This document shows positions 21,801-25,376 of a stretch of DNA of 64,000 nucleotides, piece after piece. The notes beneath the pieces were generated by a model. That model was not told the origin of the DNA and did not search any database. It saw only the letters and a program-made list of their open reading frames with translations. The position numbers were made by a program, and so were the translations under genes. Source of the DNA: Symbiodinium kawagutii (taxonomy: Eukaryota; Sar; Dinophyceae; Suessiales; Symbiodiniaceae). The stretch covers positions 582,897-646,896 of the forward strand of contig VSDK01013462.1 in NCBI GenBank assembly GCA_009767595.1, read 5' to 3'. Numbering within the stretch: the first letter of the stretch is position 1; each line of letters starts with the position of its first letter.

Positions 21801-22654
21801 CAAAATCCCGACGGATTTCCCATGGTTGGTTGCTGGTGAGCCCCCAAAGAGATGATTCACGAAGGCCAGGGCGCATAGATTCACCATATCTGAGATTCTC
21901 TGTGCTATCCCAACCAAGTTGCGTCAAAATCTCAAGTTGTATTCAAAGACTTTCAAGGGTAGACACGGTCGTGAGCGCACTCATTCTGCATTGTCCATCC
22001 ATTGACTACCTCCGAACTAATCAACGAGTCTTCAACAATTCGAGGAACATTGTGCCACCCAATTCATTATACGCAGCTTCACTTATTAGGTGATTTCTCA
22101 AAATAGGCTTACCTCCAAATCATCCCATAGTAGTCATTTCTTTTACAAAGTCAACCATTCTTGGGGTTTCCTATGTTGAGTAACCACCATTTAGATCACG
22201 AAAAAACCAACCTGTGCTGTAAGCCCCGGTGGGTCACATCTCAGCGGTGCTCCTCATCAAGCAGTAGCCATCGCCCACGCTGAAATGCTCGCAGCGACCA
22301 TCCGGAAGACTCGCAGATTGCCAGCGCAGCACATCTTCCTCACACAGCAGTAGCCCACGGATGGAAGGATTCATTCTGTTGAGAGGTGTAAATGACCTTA
22401 ATTCTTAACCATTGTTCAATATTCTGTTTTTTGACACCTTTAAAAAAAGAACAGGCTTCATGAAGTCATGGCGTACACCCACCTCTTTGTCGACTTCCCT
22501 GTGGAAAATGACCTTTTCACTTGATGGATTTCAGATCTCCCCACCGTGTCGCTAAATGAAGATCCGCGTTCGGCCGTAGGACCAGCTCAGTCGAATACAT
22601 GGCTGTGGACGCAAGATCCGCTGAGCGAAGCTTCGTTCCCGACATCATTTCAGT
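635..22654 (-). CDS. Spliced sulfotransferase-domain gene, about 31 exons (whole span)
   Basis: Gene model joined from small minus-strand coding islands, listed one by one below. About 3.4 kb of coding sequence (roughly 1,100 residues) is spread over 22 kb. Family evidence: PKCGTTS (5'-phosphosulfate-binding loop) at 17.9 kb, RNPFVRLVSYF (3'-phosphate-binding motif) formed across a splice junction at 13.55/12.42 kb, HLETLQDD (the usual E-x-L position) at 3.45 kb, and HYRQDFQWLGYAMDP close to the C-terminus. In known families such proteins move sulfate from PAPS to carbohydrates or other acceptors, usually as Golgi type II membrane proteins; acceptor and location cannot be told here. Most exon pairs agree in phase. 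The weak links are the exon after PKCGTTS, the exon near 8.0 kb and the last junction. The region between the two PAPS motifs is unusually long (about 280 residues). Confidence 0.72.
822..939. mobile_element. Family A TIR element
   Basis: Ends GGGTGTTTCTGAAG and its inverted partner TTCTAAGAAACTGCC, with the family core 'GGGTACCCC..AAATCAT'. Its left end overlaps the acceptor of the terminal exon. Confidence 0.75.
1333..1434. mobile_element. Family C TIR element, decayed copy
   Basis: Starts TTAACCCCTGGTTGATTGAT and ends near the imperfect inverted partner 'GATTCATCCAGGATTAA'. Its better preserved relative is at 39780-39907. The surrounding 940-2100 stretch shows nothing else I can support. 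Confidence 0.5.
2102..2199. mobile_element. Family B TIR element, decayed copy
   Basis: Contains the family B core: TGGTTGGTGCTTCAACCC, then TCATGATGCGCAAGTCAACC, then a GGGGAAATA block and CAATCACCACCAA at the far end. Confidence 0.6.
2580..2741 (-). CDS. Sulfotransferase-like gene: exon before the terminal exon
   Basis: The minus strand reads STVSTGRFNFCEKLPPFPSV and continues to ETLRGLEALGG with strong G/C preference at third positions. The acceptor at 2742 (GACGAG|TT) fits the phase left by the 3.4 kb exon. The donor is probably GGAG|GTGCTGG at 2579, but that leaves a phase that does not fit the terminal exon, so a GA/GC donor or a missed micro-exon is possible. Confidence 0.65.
3030..3135. 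mobile_element. Family B TIR element
   Basis: CTGGTTGGTGGTGCTTCACC at one end and GAAACCACCAAACCAG at the other. Inner blocks 'GAAAAATATGGACAAGTCACC' (partial), 'CAACCATTCGC' and 'GGGAAAATGAAGAATGTCAA' are shared with the other copies. Confidence 0.8.
3349..3451 (-). CDS. Sulfotransferase-like gene: exon with E-x-L motif
   Basis: Reads VLHLETLQDDILRLEEALCK then RRESRPAKSLVARC. The HLETLQDDI block matches the position of the conserved E-D-L segment that follows the 3'-phosphate motif in Sulfotransfer_2 enzymes, and the helix is amphipathic. Acceptor GCGCCTCAG|GTG at 3452 and donor TGCG|GTTGG at 3348 are clear, and phase 0 matches the 4.4 kb exon. Confidence 0.82.
3467..3773. mobile_element. 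Family A TIR element with expanded interior
   Basis: One end reads GGTGCTTCCTCAAGCCATGG and the other GGGGGTATCCCCATGTTGAGAAATCACC. The interior has grown with 'AACCAACCAAAGGAATAA' repeats. It lies 15 bases upstream (minus sense) of the acceptor of the 3.45 kb exon. Confidence 0.6.
4371..4439 (-). CDS. Sulfotransferase-like gene: small exon, 23 codons
   Basis: Reads TSAFWLAQRPWKTFWCADRG then WGL. It is exactly 69 nt, phase 0 at both ends, between acceptor GTGTCAG at 4440 and donor GTGTTGG at 4370. Phase agrees with both neighbours. Confidence 0.75.
4450..5790. other. Intron interior without recognised coding sequence
   Basis: Degenerate 'ATTCCATGATTCAATCATTC'-like and 'TTATCATTATTGATT' sequence. 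The only open frames are short and AT-rich. I see nothing functional here. Confidence 0.6.
5795..5897. mobile_element. Family B TIR element (near-consensus copy)
   Basis: CTGGTTGGTGGTTGAACCACC at the left and AATCAAACCACCAACCA at the right are inverted partners. The core includes CGTCATGAAAAATAGGCGCG and TCAACCAACCATTTGTT. Confidence 0.88.
6094..6146 (-). CDS. Sulfotransferase-like gene: small exon, 17 codons
   Basis: Reads EFHYYTLSAYDVFHLRP after acceptor CCTGAG|GT at 6147 and before a textbook donor CCT|GTGAGT at 6093. It carries two bases of the preceding codon, which fixes the frame of the 6.8 kb exon, and ends in phase 0 for the 4.4 kb exon. Confidence 0.82.
6180..6440. repeat. Diverged tandem repeat around GGTTAGTTCACTAGGG
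   Basis: Three or four imperfect units share GTTGAC-GAGGTTGGTTCACTAGGG followed by AACTACC-CTTATGG. A related copy occurs alone at 39590-39640. Not coding. Confidence 0.6.
6751..6852 (-). CDS. Sulfotransferase-like gene: proline-rich exon
   Basis: In the phase demanded by both neighbours it reads DPDPDGPSQEQPGVVPGTAL then HPWVCPKLSALWVPG. Acceptor CCTCCAG at 6853; donor CCTG|GTGGTTG at 6750. Another frame (beginning QTRTQTVLRRSS) has slightly better third-base composition but does not join to either side, so I prefer the first. Confidence 0.65.
6895..6990. repeat. Short tandem repeat of TTTTCCATG units
   Basis: About ten imperfect 9-10 base units of the type 'GTTTTCCATG'. No coding value on either strand. 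Confidence 0.75.
7530..7640. mobile_element. Family A TIR element supplying a splice donor
   Basis: Begins GGGTGTTTCTCAAGTCACAG and ends CCCCTATGGCTCGAGAAACC, an inverted match. On the minus strand the intron after the 7.7 kb exon begins G|GTTTCTCGAGCC, that is, at the first bases of this TIR. Confidence 0.8.
7639..7735 (-). CDS. Sulfotransferase-like gene: exon ending at an element TIR
   Basis: Reads LRTLRWAASRQLPMKIVVIA then DGTS. The donor is the family A TIR (TCTG|GTTTCTC). Two acceptors are possible, CATGTAG at 7736 or CTTGCTGAG at 7713; the second fits more easily with the preceding exon. Confidence 0.7.
7896..7993. mobile_element. Family A TIR element
   Basis: GGTGGTTTCTCAAAATAGGG with TACCCCTAGTTATC on the left. 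The right end is decayed (TTTTTGGGGAGTCCGCTCTT). Confidence 0.75.
8008..8054 (-). CDS. Sulfotransferase-like gene: candidate exon, frame uncertain
   Basis: G/C-rich island after GTGAAG at 8055. Two frames are plausible (GPQELWRNRRP or APKNSGGTAARIDT). No clear GT donor follows, so a GC or GA donor would be needed. Included because an exon is expected between 8.2 and 7.7 kb. Confidence 0.35.
8140..8227 (-). CDS. Sulfotransferase-like gene: exon
   Basis: Reads NQGVDRADATSNTMSWEQLR then AFMDTRDIW. Acceptor AATATCAG|G at 8228 matches the two-base remainder of the 9.5 kb exon. The donor is not GT; a GC or GA donor at about 8130-8150 is inferred. Confidence 0.65.
8797..8899. mobile_element. Family A TIR element
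   Basis: GGGGGGTTCTCGAAGATAAA and AAGTACCCCCCAAATCATCC at the left; TTTTTGGGGTCCACTATTTT then AAAAAACCAC at the right. Confidence 0.72.
9314..9413. mobile_element. Family A TIR element
   Basis: GTGGTTCTCAAAATGGGGGA at the left and GGACCCCTATTTCGAGAAAC at the right, inverted partners about 100 bases apart. Confidence 0.85.
9439..9500 (-). CDS. Sulfotransferase-like gene: hydrophobic small exon
   Basis: Reads PLTKCGALAVPFRFPWPWLC between acceptor CTCTGAG at 9501 and donor GTAAAG at 9438. Phase 0 in, two bases out, consistent with both neighbours. Confidence 0.7.
9905..9960. mobile_element. Family A element, one end only
   Basis: GGTGCTTTCTCAAGTCATAG followed by GGGTAACCTCAGTTATCATCC. I cannot find the matching right end. 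Confidence 0.5.
10098..10189 (-). CDS. Sulfotransferase-like gene: exon
   Basis: Reads RYVLRMRDHQPGRFANSNLG then TSITSLWILR. The acceptor CAGCGAG at 10190 leaves two bases that complete the codon begun in the 10.8 kb exon. Donor GAGG|GTTCC at 10097. Confidence 0.8.
10751..10853 (-). CDS. Sulfotransferase-like gene: exon
   Basis: Reads IILAWLSTIESDSWFINSFP then YAHPGPCTHSLGNQ. Acceptor GAGAGCAG at 10854, donor CCAGA|GTTTTT at 10750. Phase 0 start fits the 11.1 kb exon. Confidence 0.8.
11011..11108. mobile_element. Family A TIR element supplying a splice donor
   Basis: GTTGGTTTCGCAAAAACGGG at the left, and GAGGTCCTCTGTTGTAAGGA then ACCAC at the right. The minus-strand intron after the 11.1 kb exon starts ACG|GTGGTTCC, exactly at the right TIR. 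Confidence 0.75.
11109..11223 (-). CDS. Sulfotransferase-like gene: exon
   Basis: Reads WCQLWSAEDYLERLLRLLSA then AWFSSRAPVVEPDCLEDT. Acceptor GATCCAG|T at 11224 completes the split codon of the 12.4 kb exon. The length (one base plus 38 codons) leaves phase 0 for the next exon. Confidence 0.8.
11536..11637. mobile_element. Family A TIR element
   Basis: TGGGTGTTTCTCAAAATAGG at the left and GGGTTCTCTATTTGAAGAAA then GCCCCA at the right. Abuts a family D element. Confidence 0.85.
11641..11756. mobile_element. Family D TIR element
   Basis: TGGCTATGGGTCAAAA at 11641-11656 is a perfect inverted repeat of TTTTGACCCATAGCCA at the right end. The interior has 'CCCTATCATTAACCATTG' and 'TTTTCCCTATAAAATGGTT'. 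Relatives lie at 4200-4330 and 36370-36460. Confidence 0.88.
12366..12422 (-). CDS. Sulfotransferase-like gene: exon with second half of 3'-phosphate motif
   Basis: Reads LVSYFRFAWLHNANWVDH. Joined to the 13.6 kb exon it gives RNPFVRLVSYF, the R-N-P-x2-R-x2-S motif that binds the 3'-phosphate of PAPS in sulfotransferases. Acceptor CAGCTCCAG|G at 12423; donor CACAG|GTGGAATC at 12365. A longer upstream open stretch (DFQGWYLRYPLQPE) is in frame but is intron if this acceptor is used. Confidence 0.85.
12423..13545. other. Intron interior
   Basis: The flanking exons join in phase directly. The interior has a few fairly G/C-rich patches (about 12.8-13.05 kb) with open frames on the plus strand but no convincing exon. 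Confidence 0.55.
13546..13608 (-). CDS. Sulfotransferase-like gene: exon with RNPFVR motif
   Basis: Reads LCCVYGWDRQHVVLARNPFV, then a split Arg codon finished in the 12.4 kb exon. HVVLARNPFVR is the strand-loop that binds the PAPS 3'-phosphate. The donor is AG|GCGAGG, a GC donor, which dinoflagellates are known to use. Acceptor ATCCAAG|G at 13609. Confidence 0.87.
13620..13800. repeat. Degenerate TGATGGTTCATGATGGTTAA repeat
   Basis: Imperfect tandem units of 12-18 bases. Similar decayed sequence fills many introns in the window. Confidence 0.7.
14092..14184 (-). CDS. Sulfotransferase-like gene: exon
   Basis: In the phase set by the 15.0 kb exon it reads KCTMRPQRWTENSCRQLICA then RAMDALCQGRRR. 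The acceptor CACTTGAG|G at 14185 looks like a family A TIR end (CTCAAG on the plus strand followed by GGGCCCC). The donor is one of several overlapping GC sites at 14090-14100. Confidence 0.62.
14272..14370. mobile_element. Family A TIR element
   Basis: GGGTGGTTTTTCAAATAGGG at the left and GGACCCCTATTTTGAGAAAA at the right. Confidence 0.85.
14874..14973. mobile_element. Family A TIR element (best preserved)
   Basis: GGTGGTTTCTCAAAATAGGG at the left and CCCCTATTTTGAGAAACACC at the right. The interior has 'TGGTTTATTACTATAAATAG'. Flanked by TATG on both sides, possibly a target duplication. Confidence 0.9.
15001..15109 (-). CDS. Sulfotransferase-like gene: exon
   Basis: Reads ESMRGTISDLDHHRCSEVSS then LASLQAGAGDLERCD. 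Acceptor CAACTGCAG at 15110, donor ACGG|GTGATG at 15000. Two-base start and two-base end agree with both neighbours, which picks this frame over an alternative open frame. Confidence 0.77.
15255..15356. mobile_element. Family A TIR element supplying a splice donor
   Basis: GGGTGTTTCTCAAAAATGGG at the left and GCCCTATTTTCAGAAATCAA at the right. The minus-strand intron following the 15.4 kb exon begins GTTG|GTTGATTTCTG, at the right TIR. Confidence 0.8.
15360..15415 (-). CDS. Sulfotransferase-like gene: small linker exon
   Basis: In phase it reads VRPGRRPPGQSEDSTEAV, 56 nt, acceptor CGCCCCAG|A at 15416. The composition suggests a flexible linker. Confidence 0.65.
15746..15853 (-). CDS. Sulfotransferase-like gene: exon with canonical splice sites
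   Basis: Reads QAALRDEKMMNETFASMLMQ then LGVMGQATIYTSHMAG. Acceptor GGTTTTTCAG at 15854 has a pyrimidine tract; the donor GG|GTAAGTG at 15745 is the best donor in the gene. Confidence 0.87.
15925..15990. repeat. CCATGGCTAAA tandem repeat
   Basis: Five imperfect units 'AACCATGGCTA' in an intron. Confidence 0.8.
16099..16276 (-). CDS. Sulfotransferase-like gene: exon
   Basis: Reads ILKSSIFGGETLPALKDAPV, then EGWHRFLAASQTMAIRLVAA, then LAMAAPVKVPPPRTQD. Acceptor TTTGGCAG at 16277; donor GACAG|GTCAAAG at 16098. An internal GTAAAG after AAPV could be an alternative donor but would break the phase with the next exon. Confidence 0.72.
16320..16437. repeat. CCAACCCACC-type low-complexity tract
   Basis: Plus strand is a run of CCAACC/CCACCC units; intron sequence. 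Similar tracts occur at 6630-6740, 21190-21280 and 27930-27975. Confidence 0.85.
16445..16638 (-). CDS. Sulfotransferase-like gene: Met/Pro-rich exon
   Basis: Reads HLDIFKNPSSSMVSTGAPWM, then WVPPMGGCHPMDGATGPTEL, then MNHKTKGAPANGSIPCHGEA. Pyrimidine-rich acceptor CTTCTCTTTAG at 16639; donor GTCG|GTGGGT at 16444. Phases agree on both sides. Confidence 0.75.
17069..17205 (-). CDS. Sulfotransferase-like gene: exon
   Basis: Reads VPIKVLIRAMLFGSAAKAKN then NFEPLIAAAKHSCTIKECNL and GDHLG. Acceptor GTGCAG at 17206; donor GGCCG|GTGATGG at 17068. Phase matches the 16.6 kb exon. Confidence 0.78.
17333..17348. repeat. (GA)n microsatellite
   Basis: Eight GA units. A second short GAGAGA run lies at 38172-38181. 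Confidence 0.9.
17529..17592 (-). CDS. Sulfotransferase-like gene: possible exon bridging two phases
   Basis: An exon with a one-base start and phase 0 end is needed between 17.9 and 17.2 kb. This 64-nt stretch, acceptor CATTCAG and donor GAA|GTCAAATG, fits exactly and reads DLCCSQWLWTNICSWSLDHT. Its third-base composition is less coding-like than that of its neighbours. Confidence 0.35.
17840..17975 (-). CDS. Sulfotransferase-like gene: exon with PAPS 5'-phosphosulfate loop
   Basis: Reads PPISNVLRASVNPQVPKCGT then TSTINWVLQMEGGELRCLRC. VPKCGTTS is the sulfotransferase P-loop-like motif. The acceptor CTTGAG|AACCCCC at 17976 is the end of a family A TIR. Donor CG|GTAGTTG at 17839. Two-base start completes the codon from the 18.3 kb exon. 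Confidence 0.85.
17970..18010. mobile_element. Family A element, single end at a splice acceptor
   Basis: GGGGGTTCTCAAGCCAGTTT then GGAGTACCCCAAACTAAATG. Its first bases overlap the first bases of the PKCGTTS exon. Confidence 0.65.
18222..18368 (-). CDS. Sulfotransferase-like gene: exon
   Basis: Reads STWRIPHELEREHALPMRYV, then PNANSRNSSNHGDFGDKPPW, then NPAKYGLN. Acceptor GGGGCAG at 18369, donor AACG|GTGGTAA at 18221. Phases agree with both neighbours. Confidence 0.8.
18965..19070 (-). CDS. Sulfotransferase-like gene: exon
   Basis: Reads DAGLFILAGEGATLPLPQAS then ACGLSYGSMVEAAEG. Acceptor CCACTCAG at 19071, donor GGGG|GTAGATC at 18964. Confidence 0.8.
19082..19150. mobile_element. Family B element, half copy
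   Basis: GTGGTGGCGCATCAACCCTC then ATATGCGCATGTCAATCAACC; the rest of the family B consensus is lost. Confidence 0.5.
19599..19700 (-). CDS. Sulfotransferase-like gene: exon
   Basis: Reads VWLVSSNCRVRSLGPLNPQL then WRDRRNRRAGPGLD, 34 codons. Acceptor TTTTGCTTCAG at 19701 with a pyrimidine tract. Donor GAT|GTGAAATG at 19598; without splicing the frame would stop at TGA three codons later, so this could instead be a terminal exon of another gene. Confidence 0.72.
20044..20298 (-). CDS. Sulfotransferase-like gene: long exon with in-frame tandem repeat
   Basis: Reads DWDMAMGDQPFKQLLDEHPN, passes through a 17-bp x 3 tandem repeat, and ends GTLLEAFVGGCQRGKSHLAA. Acceptor CACGGCTAG at 20299, donor GCGCG|GTATGC at 20043. 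At 85 codons it is the longest intact host exon, phase 0 on both sides. A shorter version starting at 20147 is also possible. Confidence 0.62.
20167..20217. repeat. 17-bp tandem repeat, 3 copies, inside an exon
   Basis: GTGGCTGTGGCCCCAAC twice, then the same with a final A. Three copies add 51 bases, so the reading frame is kept even though one unit is not a multiple of three. Confidence 0.92.
21294..21369 (-). CDS. Sulfotransferase-like gene: exon
   Basis: Reads TSNQEGLQELGIERDEIQRL then AAGPQ, an amphipathic helix. Acceptor AAAAATCAG|G at 21370 completes the codon from 22.2 kb; donor CAG|GTGCC at 21293. Confidence 0.78.
22089..22188. mobile_element. Family A TIR element
   Basis: GGTGATTTCTCAAAATAGGC at the left; GGGGTTTCCTATGTTGAGTA then ACCACC at the right. 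Confidence 0.82.
22238..22375 (-). CDS. Sulfotransferase-like gene: exon
   Basis: Reads MNPSIRGLLLCEEDVLRWQS then ASLPDGRCEHFSVGDGYCLM and RSTAE. Acceptor CTCAACAG at 22376; donor GAGAT|GTGACCC at 22237. Confidence 0.8.
22521..22654 (-). CDS. Sulfotransferase-like gene: first recognised coding exon
   Basis: Reads MMSGTKLRSADLASTAMYST then ELVLRPNADLHLATRWGDLK. The two ATG codons lie 6 bases after a CTCTAG acceptor-like site at 22655. This would suit either a spliced-leader trans-splice acceptor with a very short 5' UTR or an internal exon. Donor ATCAA|GTGAAAAG at 22520. No further exon upstream could be joined with confidence. Confidence 0.72.
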
Positions 22655-25159
22655 CTAGAGTATCAATTCCGCGGGGTTGTTCAAGGTCACTTGTTTAAGC
22701 AAACAATGTTTGAGATGCAGCTACTACCTCCAACAAACAAAGAATAAAAAAAATATCATTCCATCTCAGCGTGTAACCGTTTCTTGTTGTCGAGTGTTGT
22801 TAAGTGTCCATAATTTCAAAAGCATTGCCAACTCCATGATTTTAGGCGAAACTTAACAATGGATATTCAACCAGTAGATTCTTCAGTGTCCATTGTGTTG
22901 CTAACTTCAGTATCCATTGTTAAGTGTCCATTGTCAAGTGCTAATCAACCATCACTAACCAGCATCAACCAACATTCTCCATCATCGACCAGCTCATCAG
23001 TGCTAATCAACTTCGTGCATTTTAGATCCCTTGCTAAAAGTCTAACTTTCAGTGGCTACATGGTCAATCATGTCCCAAAAAACCTAAAAAACTAAGGTAG
23101 TAGCTATAATCCACCCAGTCATGTTTCCATTAACCAACATTAACCACCATTAAGCATCATTAACCAACATTAACCACTATCAACCATCAATTTTCCATTG
23201 CTACCCATCAGCCCCAAACGCCACCGCTCAACGTGTGGTCATCATCCCCCCCAACGCTTTCACTCTCCGCGTCCAAGGCTCTGAGCTGCCGGCCATGGGA
23301 TACCTCATGAGGCTGGGGATCATGGGGTTCACCGTGGGAACTTATGGATGATGGATGAATCATGATGGTTTATAATGGCCATGGAATGCCATATATGATG
23401 GATGAATCATGATGATGGATGAATCATGATGATGGATGAATCATGAATGCGGTTGATATCCTGGGTATTGGATGATATATCATGATGGTTTGTAATGGAC
23501 ATAGCAGTTTTTTTTTGCCATGGTGAATGATGCTGAATGACCATGAATTTTGGTAATATGGTGAAGTGTGCAGGATCGTTAATTATGACGAATGATGGCC
23601 GATCAAGCCTTATTGATCATCGATCGATTATGCTTGAAGCTGCAGTATAGTCTCTTTTACATGTTTTTACTATGCAATTAAGCTGTTTATGATGCGCAAC
23701 AATCATCTATAGAGGATCATGACTGACAGCTCCGTTGAGGAAGTTTCCTGAAACAATGGCTGAGTACCCCCCCAGTTGTTAGTGCTTTCCAAAAAAATCG
23801 CTTCCGGGTGATGTGACAGCAGTATGGCTGATATCTTTCTGCGTTCAGACACTTCTATAAGCAGAAGATCAGGGGCATGAAAGGAGCCAACTTCTGCGAT
23901 CTTCTGTGTCGGCGATGGGCGTAGCTGCCAACCCATGATCGAAACGACGTGTTTCGCCCTTGCACAGCCCCCTGAATGAGTCTCAGGGAGGCTGAAAATC
24001 TCCACATCGAAGTTATCGAAGTTCCATCTTTTTGGAATTGTTTGGAGCCAGCCATAGACACGGTAGTCACTACAGTTCTAGCCTCATTGAAAAACTACCA
24101 GCTCATTGATAAACTATATTTGAACGCCACAAAGGGAGGATTTCAACAGCACCAATGAATGTTTGCAGTCGTTTATCGAACATTTGAAGTACTTACAACC
24201 TGACGTCACAAACGGAGCATCCTTGAATCCGTACCAGTTCAGTTGATTTTAGGAAAATAAGCCCAAGAAAGTTTGTTTGCTATTTAAGATCATTTCAGCC
24301 TGCGCCTCACCAACTATTCCCGTCACATTAGCAAAAAGATAACCCTTTCGGCCTGGTCTTGTGATGCTTCCCTATATTTCCCTATGAACAAAAAGGAAGG
24401 TTGTGGAAAAATGTGACAAGCGCAAGGGTTTGTCCAGAAATGATGGTACCTATGAACCGTCCAAGTATATAACCATTCTTACATGTGGAAAACACCTTTG
24501 CTTTTCTCAGGCGTTTCATCTGTAGAGAGTTGACTTCGGCAGCTCGGATGTCAGAAGCCCAAGATATTCCAATGTATTCTGGGGCAAAGGACTGGGCCGT
24601 CACCATTGATCAGCAAGATGAACAGCATGAACCATGGTAAGCTGATAGATTAAATTGAAGCTGAAACATAGCTGATACTATGGTGATATACCCTTGTGAT
24701 ATATTTTTTGTTGGTTCCTACTGTTCATATCTAGAGCTATTGGCCATCATATGGTATATGTATAGCCAATAGTTGATGTACTTACCATGATAAGTATTGG
24801 CTATACTCATATAGCAAAAAATGATTTCCAATATTGGATCCCAGTCTGAACACTTAGCCATCCCAGCGTTGGTTCAGTTCATACCACAAGTATGCACCAC
24901 TCATGGCCAGTAATGGACCATTCATTGCCCTTCATTGACCTCTGACAACAAACCATGAGTTCCTTATGTTCCTTCTTGGTATTCATTGATTGTTCCATGG
25001 TTGTGGGTCAAGAGCCCCAATACCCCCAGCTGTTCACATCCCCAAGCCCTGCAGTCCCAGCGTTGGAATGGGCTACTCATGACAAACATGGATGGTGACG
25101 CCCTCTCTTCAGCTCCCCTCGAAGATTCGGCTGCTTTCCCGGTTGTTTGTTCAGCCGAA
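22655..25159. other. Intergenic or unassigned region with orphan coding-like islands
   Basis: Lies between the likely start of the sulfotransferase-like gene and the stop of the PPR-like gene. Mostly decayed repeats. Two islands have coding character: 23215-23337 and 23880-23990 (minus frame includes AVQGRNTSFRSWVGSYAHRR). Neither could be joined to a neighbour. Confidence 0.5.
23217..23337 (+). CDS. Orphan exon-like island, strand uncertain
   Basis: Plus strand reads NATAQRVVIIPPNAFTLRVQ then GSELPAMGYLMRLGIMGFTV with very high third-base G/C, acceptor CATCAG at its left and possible donor ACC|GTGGGAAC. The minus strand also has a passable frame (MIPSLMRYPMAGSSEPWTRR). If plus is right it is the only plus-strand host exon in the window. 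Confidence 0.4.
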
Positions 25160-25376
25160 TCACCAGTGCATGAAGCCCAGAGCCATCTTCTCGAGCTCCG
25201 CTTCTGTCGCATTGAGATTGCGCTCCGCGTTTGCCACAGCAGCCCATGCCATCAACTGCCTCGGTGGCGTCTGTGCAACAAAATCCTTTGATTTTGCGTC
25301 GAACCTCAGAAAAGTGTAGGAACTGATCTTCGTGTGAACCGATTGTCCAGCCTTCGGAAAATCGCGGACTTCCAAT
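25160..25376 (-). CDS. PPR-type gene: terminal exon with stop
   Basis: Reads EVRDFPKAGQSVHTKISSYT, then FLRFDAKSKDFVAQTPPRQL, then MAWAAVANAERNLNATEAEL and ends MALGFMHW, TGA at 25160-25162. The C-terminal part is not PPR-like. Acceptor TTTTTCAAAG at 25377. The phase does not fit the 25.9 kb exon directly, so one exon may be missing or this ends a separate gene. Confidence 0.72.
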
